Shown: one piece after another, positions 17,965-28,832 of the stretch
Numbering within the stretch: the first letter of the stretch is position 1
Layout of the letters: each line of letters begins with the position of its first letter
Assembly: GCA_902651635.1 (NCBI GenBank)
Contig: CACRSC010000009.1
Location: 288,952-317,783 of the forward strand
Length of the DNA: 28,832 nt
DNA from: Mastigamoeba balamuthi
Lineage: Eukaryota > Evosea > Mastigamoebida > Mastigamoebidae
Direction: 5' to 3'
Notes under the pieces: model-generated
Told to the model about the DNA's origin: nothing
Database searches by the model: none
Seen by the model: the letters and a program-made list of their open reading frames with translations, nothing else
Position numbers and translations under genes: made by a program

Positions 17965-20281
17965 TTACAGTTGCGAGTCGGGGGCGGACGCTGTGGGCCC
18001 GAGCGAGGACTCGAGGGCAGGGGAGCTCTGCCCGGCCACCGGAGCAGGCGAGAAGCCCAGAGGCCTCACGGCGCTCAGTATCGCGAGCACAGCACGGGTG
18101 AAGTGGGGCTCGCGCTTCGCCACGTCCTCCAGCAGGTGGGCCGAGAACCTCTCGCTCTTGCTGAGCAGCGACTGCAGGTGCGCGTGCACCTCGCACCCGT
18201 GGGCGCAGTCGTGCGAGAACGTGGGGGCGAACTCGGGGAGGCTCGTGAACGCGCAGCCAGTCGGGTGCGTGAGAACCGTCATGTACTCCTGCGGGTCCGG
18301 CGAGTCCTCTGGCGACACGCGAAACGCAAATTGCTGGCGAGCGTGAGTTAGTTGGGGTGGGAGGCTTGTGTCTGTTCCGACGTACAGAGACGCGGGAGAC
18401 AACGTGGTTCCACTTGCTCGAGCAGAACGAGAATCCAGGGACGAACTGGCTGATCTGGTCGTAGACGTCCTTCTCGCGCACCTCGCCCTGTACGAAGGAG
18501 CTGTCAGTGTATCCGCATGGACCTCGATGAACTTACCTCTTTCGGTACACCCGGAGGGCTCCCGAACGGGATCAGGTTGATTCCACTGCTGGCAAGTCTC
18601 TGAGATAGAGGGATGTGAGTCAGCGATACCGATAGCTGGCACACCTTGAGCAGCAGCTTCGGCGGCAGGCGGCTGCTCCTCAGGCCCGCCAGCTCGTCGA
18701 ACGAGGGCTTGATGAGGCGGCACGTGTCGTCCGAGACCTCGATCACCACCTCGAGCTTGGCGCGAGTGACGATCGAGAAGACGCAGCGAGTGGGCGCCAC
18801 GCGGGTGATCTTCCACGACTCGAAGGGGATATCGAGGTCCATGTGCTGCGCCAGCGCGAAGGGGGCAGGGTGCGGGGCCTTGAACTTCACGAGGCGGGTG
18901 TTCTCGTCAAAGACAGCGTCGTGCATGCCGTCCTCGAGCCACGTTCCCGTGTCCTTGTTGAACCACGCGACCACCGGCGCCTGCGGGTTGCGAACGACCA
19001 CGTCCGTGGGGATCGCAAAGTGGACTGGCAGCGCCGAGACGGATGCGTCCTTGACCCCGACCATCGGGTTGTACGGAATGCGGTTCACCGTGTGCGACTG
19101 CGAGAGGACCGGGCGCAGAGTCCACGACTTGACGCGCTTCGGAGCAGGCGGGAGGCCCAGCCAGTCGAACATGAGCTCGCCTCCGAGTGCATACAGGTCG
19201 GTGATGGCCTTTGCTCCAGTGGCCTCGTGGAGAATGAAAGGAAGGCGCATCAACCTCAGCGCGGCTCCCGAGATGACGACGTGCGACGGTAGCACCGTGC
19301 CCATCCCGAGCTCTGGACAGTCGATTGCGCCGAGGTTGCCCACGGACTTGGGGTCGGCGCCGTAGGCCATCCAGATTGCCAGTTTCAGGTCTTTGGTGCT
19401 GCCCTGTACGAAGAGTACATCGTCCTCGTCTTCGTTCATCAACTTATCCGCGTGCTGCCAAGACGACGATCAGCCCACAAAGGGGAGGTCCGAAAGGAAG
19501 AGATTGTTACGTTGATGGTCGATGCAGTCGCCTCGTCGACTTTGGCGGAGATCATGTCGCGGAGCTGGTGTTGTGTCTCCTGGTGGCAGGTTGCCTTCGA
19601 GGTGTCCCCCGAGCTCTCTGCCTCGAACTCGACCTCCTCAAGACTGCAGCATATCTGCCCAGGGAGCCGTGAGCAGGGCGAACCAGTAACAGAGTCACTG
19701 ACATCGTGAGCCTCCTGAGACTGCAGCAGCGTCTGCTGGAGGTCTGGGTGCTCTACGTCGTTCCACTGCGAGATGAACGTGTTGACCTCCGCGGGCTTCG
19801 TGGCGTCCACCTTCCACGACGCCTCGATGTACCTCTTCCACTGCACGACGCCGCCAGATGGGTGCCCGCTCCTCACCGACCGTGTGTGCTCTTACCTCAG
19901 TGGCAGCGGCCTTGCGGTCTGTCCAGCGCTTGAACCTGTCCCCCGTGGCCTTCTGCCACACGGCCACCTCCTCGACCTCGCGCTCGAGCCTCGCCTCCTC
20001 CTCACGCTGGCGCACGACCGCCTCCTCGTATGCACGCGATTCGCGGTCCACAAGGGTCATGGCCCACCGAGACCGCGACTCGCGGCCGAGCTCCGCGGCC
20101 ACGCGCTGCTGCTCCTTCTTCTCCTTCTCTGCGCGGAGCCAAAAATAGCGCCCGGTGCGCTCGTGAGGCTGGGGCTCTCGCAGACACGCAGCGACGGCGA
20201 CGGGAACGGACCCGCCTCGAGCTTCTTGCGTTTCGCCTCTTGGCGCTTCTCGAGCTCTGCTTTAGTCATCACACGCGACAT
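17965..20281 (-). CDS. DNAI7: Axonemal dynein-associated protein DNAI7/CASC1 homologue
   Basis: Exons: 20281-20212, 20128-19896, 19840-19511, 19454-18645, 18599-18537, 18487-18386, 18333-17965 (TAA); 658 residues, close to animal CASC1. Introns are 83, 55, 56, 45, 49 and 52 bp. The N-terminus is a charged coiled coil (MTKAELEKRQEAKRKK, REEEARLEREVEEVAVW). It runs into the CASC1-type block WKRYIEASWKVDA..EVNTFISQWND, then a middle with repeated beta-type segments (DDVLFVQGSTKDLKLAIWMAYG, CVFSIVTRAKLEVVIEV), then the SSGINLIPF motif and a C-terminal FVPGFSFCSSKWNHVVSRVS. The 45-bp intron 18644-18600 is in frame and stop-free; removing it gives the expected LLLK-RLASSGINLIPF. The acceptor of intron 3 could be at 19455 or 12 bp further in. 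Known members act in the axoneme and support dynein-arm assembly or function. It is divergent from the dynein heavy chain gene next door. Confidence 0.85.
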
Positions 20282-20552
20282 TCTCGAAGAAGCGTAGCGA
20301 ACGCTGCGAGCAGTGGCTGGTCTTGCTAATCAAGAAATCCCGCGGATCTGCTTGATTTGTTGGTCGCGGTGGGGAGGTCCAGAGCGCCAGCACATGCGGA
20401 AGAAAGAGTGCGACAATGGCGACAACGTGGGAGAGGCCACACGCGGGGGCCAGCACACCCAGCGCTGTGGAGCAGATTCCTGGTTTGCGATATCCTCGGA
20501 ATCCTCCACGCCAAAAATAGAACTCGCGCGCGCCATCGATTGATCTCCGTGT
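20282..20552. promoter_or_regulatory. Probable bidirectional promoter of two axonemal genes
   Basis: 271 bp separate the start codons of the divergent DNAI7 homologue and dynein heavy chain, so both 5' UTRs and promoters must lie here. A 7-bp direct repeat GCGACAA at 20410-20416 and 20419-20425 (spaced 9 bp start to start) and a CCAAAAATAG motif near 20511 stand out. I do not find a good RFX X-box. The dynein start ATG 20553 is supported by an in-frame TGA just upstream at 20541. The regulatory role is inferred from layout, not from a recognised site. Confidence 0.5.
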
Positions 20553-23500
20553 ATGAGTACGAAGGGCTTCCTGCCGCTGACTGGTGCGCCAGCCCCCCCG
20601 TCGTCCCACCCCCCGGGTCCCTTCCGCCGCGGATCCTACGAATCCCGCGAATCTGGTCCCCACAGTATCTTCGCGCCTGCCGCAGTCTCGCCAGTCGAGG
20701 CGGCGCGGAGCCGACGGGCAGCCGCGAATGCAACGCACAAGCGCTCGCACTCGCTCGACGCCGTGTCCATCGCGCGCCCGCCGCCCCTGCCGCTGCCGTC
20801 CAGCCTCGTGCGCTCCCTGGCGCTGGCGCCCGAGCGCTCCAAGGCCCCCGCGCTCTTCTCCGAGGCCGTCGTGCCGCGGGCCCTGCAGAGCCCCGCGGGC
20901 GCCAGGGCGACGGCGGCCGGGGGGCTGGCGACGGAGCGCGACCACAACAAGGCCGCGGACTTCCCGCACTGGCGCGGGGGCGCGTGGGGGCAGGCGCAGG
21001 GGGACGCAGGGGGACGCACGCGGCGCCGCTGCAGCCCATCGAGGAGCCGCAGGCGCGGGCGCCGTCGAGCGCGCCGACGGGCACGGGAACCAAGAGAGAC
21101 AAGGCGCCGCACCCCATGGCACGGCCGCAGCCGCAGGCCGAGGCGCAGCCACAGCAGGCGCAGAGGGACAGGCCGAACGACCAGGCGGCTCCGTCGTCGT
21201 ACGAGAAGCAGCAGGAGAGGGAGGCGCAGGTGTTCACGCAGGCGCTGCTGAACCAGCAGCAGACCAGGCAGAAGCAGCGCGCTGAGATGAAGGCCAAGGC
21301 AGCCGAGGCCGCGAGGGCTGCAGAGGCTGCCGCGGAGGCGTTCAGGATAGCGAACAAGCGGGCTGACCCCAAGGTCTTCGGCGTCGGCAACATCCCCAGG
21401 GATCTGCTGCTCGAGAGGTCTGACTCGACTCCGACTCTGGTGTCCTTTTGCTCACTCTGCTGGCAGGAAGAGGAGGGAGTACTCGTCCAAGGACATCGCA
21501 CAGCTGCTCGCCGCAAGGGGACTGCCCCTCGAGCTCGATGCGAGCGAGGAGCACGAGAAGGCAAGAGCGAGCGCGCTGAGATGCGCCTCTCAGGTCCTGT
21601 CGCTGATGGCGTTTGACAACACCGACTACGATGTGCGGACTCCCGAGGAGTGGAAGATCCTCGCGCAGGCAGCGGCACCAACCGGGATCGACGCAACAGC
21701 ACTGCGGGGAAAAACGTGGGAGAGCTGCCACGTGACGGACGTGTCTCCGGACGGGTGCCAGTGCCTTGCGGTCTTCGAGGACTCCTCGCAAGAGTGGCTC
21801 CAGAGGCTGTATGTCCTGTTCAGGTGTGAGGACCCCGAGCGGTTCGCGGATAGGGTGAAGTACGCATGGAGCCAGAGAATGCGGGCCGAGTCCTTCGCCG
21901 TGAGTCACCCACAACCACAGAATTTCGCGTCTCAACCACAGTAGCGGTTCGAGATGTACCTGAAGTGGATGCCCAGAGAGGACATCAGAATGCAGAAGTC
22001 CATCGCTCTCAGCATCAGCTCTCTGGCCTCACGAGGGGCTCCCACCACCGAGGAATCGAAGCACAAAATGACCAAGGTGTGCGGATGGCTGCGTCACTGT
22101 TCTCCTAATGCCCCACAGTTCATCAGGACCGCCTGCGAGAACTGGGCACAGGCAGAGGCTTTCATGACGATGGAGAGATTCACGCCGCAGCTGGAAGCGA
22201 TGATGACCGAGAGCGAGGTGATCGAGCTGCGGAAGGTCTTCCACACCTTCGAGCGAAGAAAGGAGATGAGGACACCGAAGTCAGAACATCCTTTCCACTC
22301 GCTGTCAACTGATCGACTCCCAATCAGCACGGTCGTCACCGGGAACCGCCAGAGCTTCGACGAGGCAAAAGCGGCGTTCCTCAACAAGTGAGATCACTCC
22401 GCCATTTAAGTTAACTGACAAAAGAGTAGGACGCACATGATAAACACCGACATCGTCAAGGCGTGGTACAAGTGCAACGTCGAGTGCCTCAAGTTCTCCA
22501 CGGGCGAGTTCTTCGTGACAGACCCCACGAAGGTGCGATGCACTATGTGGAGTTACCTCCACTGAACAACCCCAACAGACAATGAAACTGGACGAGTTCG
22601 ACGACTTGCAGACGAAGGCCATCCACAACTTCCGCCAGACCGTGAACGATAGGTTGAAATCTGACCCAAATTGGCTGCCTAACCAAATCCTCAGCTTCGT
22701 GATGCCAATCAAGAACCACGTGAAGCTCAGCATCGAGGGAATCGGGAAGGGATGGTACTTCCTTGACGAGCAGGACAGGGAGTTCTACGAGGCCAGCAAG
22801 CTCAAGTCGTTCAACGGCATGATCCAGAGGATGATGCAGGAGTCGCTGTGGTCACTCGTCATCCGCAACATGAGCGAGCTCGCCGAGTACTTCGACATCG
22901 CAGGCAAAACGGAGGTCACAGTCATCAACTGCTCGGACGTCCTGATCCGCAAAGCCCACGAGAAGGTATCTCCTGCTTAACAACAACTTGTTCAGTGTTG
23001 TTGAATCCATTCACAGCACCTGATGGAGCGATTCCGATTCCCGCTGATCCAGCTCATCCTCTCGCTGAACTCCACGAACAACTCATCCGCCTTCGTCATT
23101 GAGCCCACAAAGGAGCAGATAACGAGTGCTGTTGGCCGACCTTGTCATACCCCTTACTCTCTAACAGGCAAAATCGTCGGGGTGCTTCACAAGCCGATCA
23201 AGATGCTGTCGGGAATAACGAGCGCCGAGCCCTTCATAATGACGCACTTCAGGAGGGTATTTACCCATTAATTAAGTAAACACTGATCTCGTTCAGATGT
23301 ACTGCGATCAACCCCCCACTTTGCCCGTGCCGCAAGAGTCCGAGGAGCACGTGATGGAATTCAGAGCGCAAATAGAGAGAGCTCTCGGTTCGCATTAAAT
23401 TTGAACCGAGGTTGTCAGTTGACACCGTGGTCGTCCAGAAAACCACCTAAAGGCGGTGGAGAGCTACTTGGGTACCCTCGACAGGTTTAACGACATCGTG

Positions 23501-26500
23501 AAGCTCAACCCGCAGGCACACGTAGAGGAGTTCCTCAAAAAGAAGCCCGGGCTCTCAACTATCCAGGAGGAGGCGAGGAAGTTCCTGAGTCTGCGATGGG
23601 AAATCCACCGACTGATACCGAACTCCGTTGTTCTCGGGCTGTTTACGCTGTCCACGTCGGCGACAAAGGACAAGCTCGCGAGGAATTGCTCAGTCGTCTA
23701 CGACATCTGTCAGTCACAACAGCCTTTGGATCCACTGACACGGTTGTCCCAGTGCTATCGCGGATCCTGGCGAAGCTCGGGAAGCTGACGAGGGCGGTGA
23801 TCAGCGAGTACACCGAGACTGCTGGAAGGCTGCAAACGAGAGCGTCATGCATCGAAGACGTGGCCCAGCAGAAGGCCTTTGCGCAGTCCATTCCGGCCTT
23901 TAACAAGGACATGGAGTACAAGATCATCAAGATCAACAAGAACATGGACGTCCTCGGCGAGCTCAACTACGATGTGCCGGACAACGAGTTCGAGCTCTGG
24001 GCCAACGCAAACGCCTGGCCGGCAAAAATATGTAAGAACAGGCCAGAGAGCAAATCCAATTCTGACAATAGCCAGTGAACTACGTCGAAATCTGCCTCGC
24101 GCTTCATGCAAGGGACCAGAAGAGGTTCCAGGAGGAGGTGGTCACTCAGCAGAAAGCTCTGCAGGAGCTTGCCACGAAGCTCACGATGGACGTTGCGGCG
24201 TACAAGCGGAGGAAGGTGGGCAAGGAGATTGTCGATGTAATGCTCCGACATTAGCTCTCAATCTAACAGCTAGAACAGAACGTGAAGCAAGCGCACTTGC
24301 TGCGGGAGCAACTCACGACAGCGATCGACAAGAGTGCAATCGTGGCCTCGCGAGAAAAGCTACTAGGAGAGACCCCATCGAACTACGGGACATTCAGTGC
24401 CCTGGTTCAGGAGCTGGAGCCCTACGCAAACTTGTGGATAGGCCTCGAGGAATGGGACACATCATCGGTCCTGTGGGACAAGAGTGTTCTCTCCCAGCTG
24501 GACCCCGATAAAATCCAGTCCACCACAGAGCAGATCGAGAGGAACACGGCGGCATCCCTTGCGACTATCAGCGACCCCGTGCTGGTTGACATAGCCACAG
24601 GTCTGCAAAAGAGGGTGACGGCATTCAAGGTACCCGACGCACATGCCAACACGTGCACTTGGCTCTGTCATAACATATCGAGACAGAAACACCTCCCGCT
24701 GATATCGGCACTGCGCTGCAGCGGCATGAGACCACGCCACTGGAAAATGCTCATGGAGAAAGGGTTTGCTACACACATCACCACCGATAGTCTTACCAGC
24801 ACTCCAGGATGATCTTCGACCTGGAGGCGACCACACTCTCGTTTTTGCTCTTAATGCCGAACATCGACATGCACGTCATCAAGGCAGTGTCCGAGGTCGC
24901 ACGGAAAGAAGAGGCCCTCGAGAACGCCCTCAAGAAGATGGATACAGACGTGCGTCTCTCCTCTTCCTTGTGCTGTGCTGTGATGTGCACCAGCTGAGCC
25001 ATCACACAGATTTCCGAGATGTCGTTCACCATCGTTCCCTACAAGGACACCGGCCACCACCTCGTCCGTGCCGTCGACGACATCTTGCAAATCGTGGACG
25101 ACCAGTCTGTCACGCTGCAGGCAATGAACGTCTCTGCACAGAGAGACACATTCGCGGTATGAAAGAGATCTCGACTTCGCGTCTTACACTTTTTAGGATG
25201 ATATTGAGAGGTGCAACAAGAGGCTCATACTGCTGTCCGAGATGATCGATCAGTGGCTCAACTGTCAGAAGCGGTGGCTGTACCTCGAGCCAGTCTTCCA
25301 CTCTGACGACATCCACAAGCAGCTGCCTCAGGAGGCCAAGTTCTACGAGCAGCTGGACAGGACGTGGCGCTTTGTACGTAGTTACGCACTTGTTTGCGCT
25401 CACCTTGCCCTACAGTTCATGTCGAACGCGTCGCGTGACCCGCACGTCATCAAAGTTGCTACGCCCCTGAACCTGGAGAAGGTGCGCGAGTGCGTTGGGC
25501 TGATAGATCACATCGAGCACGGGCTGGTGGACTACTTGGACGCCAAGCGCACCATCTTCCCGCGCTTCTTCTTCCTGTCGAACGAGGACCTCCTCTCCAT
25601 CCTCGCCCGTCCCAACGAGCCAGATGCTGTCCAGAAGCACCTGCGCAAGTGCTTCGAGAACATCAACCACCTGCAGCTCAACGACGACTCGACCGTCACG
25701 ATCGCGATGGAGTCTGCGGACGGGGAGGTTGTCAAGTTTGCAGAGCCATTCCACAGAGCCTCCACGGTTGAGAGGTGGCTACTCGAGGTCGAGGACCATA
25801 TGCGCTCCACCGTCAAGTCTCTCGTTGCACAAGCCCTGAAGACGTACTCTCAGATGCCACGCGTCGACTGGGTTCAGAGTTGGCCCGGTCAAGCAGCCTT
25901 GGTTGCTAGCCAGATCGTCTGGACATACGAGGTCCGCATTACACTATTGGGATTTCGTTTTCCAATCTCTACACACAGGTGACCAAGGCCGTGGAGGAGG
26001 GCGGCTCGAAGAAGCTGCAGGAAGTCAAACAGCGCTGGCTGGACCACATCGAGGCACTGACAAATGCCGTGCGGTCAAAGTCTGGCGGGGAGCAGCAGCT
26101 TCTGGGACTGAGCGCACAGATTGTTATCGACGTCCACGAGCGCGATGCCCTCGAGAGCTTGATACGGGCGAACGTGTCCACGGCGAAGGATTTCTCATGG
26201 CAGTACCAGCTGCGGTACTACATGGAGGAGCACGACAACGTCGCGGTCAAGATGCTCACGTCTGTCACAACGTACGCACTCATTTCGTGGAAACTACGTC
26301 ACAGCGCACTCGCAGCTACGACAACGAGTACCTTGGGAACTGCGGGAGACTGGTGATCACTCCGCTCACAGACCGCTGCTATGCCACGCTACTCCAGGCG
26401 CACAATCTTCACGTAAGCGTCTCCACTGATAATTGAGGTGCGCTTACAACGATCTACGAAGCTCGGAGGAGCTCCGCAAGGGCCAGCAGGCACAGGGAAG

Positions 26501-28776
26501 ACGGAGACGACGAAGGACCTCGCCAAGGCCATCGGGAAGCAGTGCGTGGTGTTCAACGGGTCCGACAGCCTGGACTGCGCCGCAGTGGCCAAGTTCTTCT
26601 GCGGCCTCATCTCGAGCGGCGCGTGGGCCTGCTTCGACGAGTTCAACCGGATCGAGTCCGAGGTCCTCTCGGTGGTCGCGCAGCAGATCATGTCGATCCA
26701 GAGAGCCGTGCAGTCTGGCGTCCAGCATTTTATCTTCGAGGGGCGCGACCTGGCTCTCAACCCCGGCTGCGCAATCGTCATCACGATGAACCCGGGATAC
26801 GCGGGCAGGTCGGAGCTGCCGGAGAACCTGAAGGCCCTGTTCAGACCAGTGGCGATGATGATCCCCGACTACCGCCTCATCGCGGAGATCATGCTCATCT
26901 CGTTCGGCTTCAGCTCTGCCAGGCAGCTCGCGGGGAAGATCGTGGCGACGTGCAAACTTGCCAGCCAGCAGCTCTCTCTACAGGACCACTACGACTTCGG
27001 AATGAGGACGGTGAAGACGGTCATCTCTACAGCCGGGATGCTCAAGAGAGAGGCCGACGCCGAGGGAACCGCGGACGAAGCACTCATCGTTCTCCGCGCG
27101 CTTCAGCAGAGCAACCTGCCCAAGTTTGTTGCCCCCGACATCCCGCTGTTCAATGCCATCGTGAGAACCTTCCACTCGCCCTCCGCGATTAAACCATTCT
27201 GCAGATCTCGGACCTCTTCCCAGGGGTTGAGCAGAAGGATGTGGACAACAGCGAGCTCATCGTGGCCCTGGAGGACGCGGCAGCGTCAATACAGCTGCAG
27301 TCTCACCCGGACTTCATCGCCAAGTGCATACAGCTGTTCGAGGTCATCAAGGTGAGACACGGGGTGATGCTCGTCGGCCCTGCCGGTGGTGGCAAGACGT
27401 CCCTGTACAGGACCCTGGCCAAGGCCCTCACGCGGATGCACGACGACGACCCGCGCAGAGGAATATTACGGGTCTCGCACAACGTCATCAACCCCAAGGC
27501 GGTCACCATCGGGCAGTTGTACGGAGCCTTTGATGCGCTGACACACGAGTGGACAGACGGCGTGCTGCCAGACATTGTGCGCAAGGGCCTCGGGTCTCCC
27601 GACGAGCCGAGCTCCAAGAACGCCGAGATCTCGCACTGGGTTGTCCTCGACGGCCCCGTGGACGCCAGGTGGGTGGAGGACATGAACACCGTGCTGGACG
27701 ACAACCGCCGCCTGTGCCTGGCGAGCGGCGAGGTCATTGTGCTGCCCCACACTTTCCGCATGGTCTTCGAGGTCGAGGACCTGTGCACGGCGTCTCCCGC
27801 GACTGTCAGCCGTGTGGGGATGATCTACGTGGAGCCCTCGAGGTCCTCGATGCAGGCCACCGTTGAGTCGTGGCTCGAGCACAGGCTTCCCAAGGTGTTC
27901 GCGTTTGCCAAAGCAAACCTGTCGAAGCTGTTCGGGAGCATCTTCTTCGCGATGCTCGAGTTCGCCGCGGAGAACTTCAAGCCGCCGATGTTCGTCGCGC
28001 TGCCGACCATTGTGGGTACCTCGCTCGCGATCCTGCACAGCCTCGTGAACAAGAACTACGGCGACGGCGAGGCCCTGGAGCTCTCGGCCTCGCGCCGTAC
28101 GCTGTGGCCCGAGGCGCAGCTGGAGCGGGTGCTGCACTCGTCGTTCATCTTCTCGCTCGTGTGGGGCATCGGCGGCACTCTGAGTTCGCGCGACCGGCCC
28201 AAGTTCGACGAGCGGCTGCGCAAGATCGCGTCCGGCGAGCCCCTCCTGCGCGTGCAACTGCCGTCGACGTTCACGCTGTTCGACTACCGGCTGAACCTCC
28301 CCGAGGGCACCTACGGGTTCTGGATCGCTGACGAGCTGTCGCTGCCGGCGGTCGACATCACGATACCGTTCGAAGACACGCTGGTCCCCACTCAGGACTC
28401 GGAGAGGCTCCGGTTCCTGCTCGACACGCTCATCGACGCCGGGCGCAACGTGCTGCTGACAGGAGCGACGGGCACCGCCAAGACGGTCGGCATCCGCGAG
28501 AAGCTGCGCCGCGGGCTCAAGCCGCCGCTGAAGCCCTCGTTCATGAACTTCAGTGCCACCACAACGTACGCTCGCACGCACACCGCCAGCACTCGGGGGC
28601 ACCACCGAGGGCCCAGACACCGACGGCGCCCGCGCAGAGCGAACCAGGTGGCAGACTTCCTGGACGGCAAGGTGGAGAGGAGGCGCAAGGGGGCGTTCAT
28701 GCCGCCCCAGGGAGGGCGTCTGGCCATCGCAATCGACGACTTCAACATGCCCACCAGGGAGGAGTCTGGCGCTCAG
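20553..28776 (+). CDS. DNAH1: Axonemal inner-arm dynein heavy chain (DNAH1-like), 5' part
   Basis: Microtubule motor of the axoneme; ~2,392 residues lie here and the gene continues past the window. Exons: 20553-21417, 21467-21899, 21945-22076, 22119-22387, 22430-22532, 22579-22965, 23017-23125, 23168-23256, 23297-23387, 23439-23708, 23753-24031, 24076-24215 (or 24236), 24270-24629, 24687-24763, 24808-24949, 25010-25156, 25197-25373, 25416-25931, 25979-26271, 26316-26412, 26462-27160, 27205-28565, 28638-28776, then a donor. Tail motifs [13 protein letters not shown] and [14 protein letters not shown] resemble DNAH1. The linker includes [37 protein letters not shown] and [11 protein letters not shown]1 P-loop GPAGTGKT ~1666-1673 with [11 protein letters not shown]2 GPAGGGKT ~1950; AAA3 GATGTAKT ~2312 with IDDFNMP. 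Exon 1 changes frame near 20984-21010, consistent with one missing base or a 26-nt intron. Dynein family is certain, the DNAH1 paralogue moderate. Confidence 0.9.
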
Positions 28777-28818
28777 GTGCGACCCCCACCGCGCCACCAC
28801 TCGACGGCAGCTCGCATT

Positions 28819-28832
28819 GGGGGGGGGGGGGG
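28819..28832. repeat. G-homopolymer at window end
   Basis: At least 14 G close the sequence, within the dynein intron that starts at 28777. Since the sequence stops inside the tract, it probably marks an assembly break. Confidence 0.85.

Noticed and set aside
20282-20552. RFX X-box in the shared axonemal promoter
   Set aside because: The GCGACAATGGCGACAACG stretch looked similar, but neither half-site fits GTNRCC/RGYAAC well enough.

Overview
The window looks like nuclear DNA of a GC-rich, intron-bearing, flagellated unicellular eukaryote. Coding exons have very high third-position GC. Genes are interrupted by many spliceosomal introns, and TAA, TAG and TGA are all used as stops. The proteins are eukaryotic: NSF, a Rab32-family GTPase, DNAI7/CASC1 and an axonemal dynein heavy chain. 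I cannot name the species. The flagellum is inferred from the two axonemal genes. No operon, phage, CRISPR, rRNA or tRNA was found.

Layout: (1) 1-1717 (+), 5'-truncated ankyrin/B-box-like/HMG-box-like protein. (2) 2189-6186 (+), unrecognised alanine-rich probable nuclear protein. It contains a ~1,050-bp direct repeat whose copies meet at a single N, probably an uncollapsed assembly overlap. (3) 6298-8691 (-), intronless NSF/Sec18. (4) 8692-9655, intergenic with a 180-bp imperfect palindrome that looks like a MITE. (5) 9656-11403 (-), pyruvate kinase, one intron. (6) 12697-14108 (-), unrecognised Q/M/A-rich protein. (7) 15096-16465 (-), Rab32-like GTPase in eight exons. (8) 16696-17698 (-), ribulose-phosphate 3-epimerase. 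(9) 17965-20281 (-), DNAI7/CASC1 axonemal protein, seven exons. (10) 20553 to the window end (+), 5' part of an inner-arm (DNAH1-like) axonemal dynein heavy chain. About 23 exons run from the tail to AAA3, and the gene continues past the window.

The two axonemal genes are divergent and share a 271-bp intergenic region, which suggests co-expression during flagellar assembly. NSF and the Rab belong to membrane traffic, and pyruvate kinase and RPE to central carbon metabolism. I see no sign that the remaining genes form a functional cluster.

Exon structures were worked out by hand from reading frame, splice phase and family conservation. The best-supported are Rab32, RPE, pyruvate kinase and most dynein exons. 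Points of note are GC-AG introns, very short (40-60 nt) introns in the axonemal genes, a His at the catalytic Gln position of the Rab, and a one-base frame break in dynein exon 1. No wholly new multi-gene system is evident.
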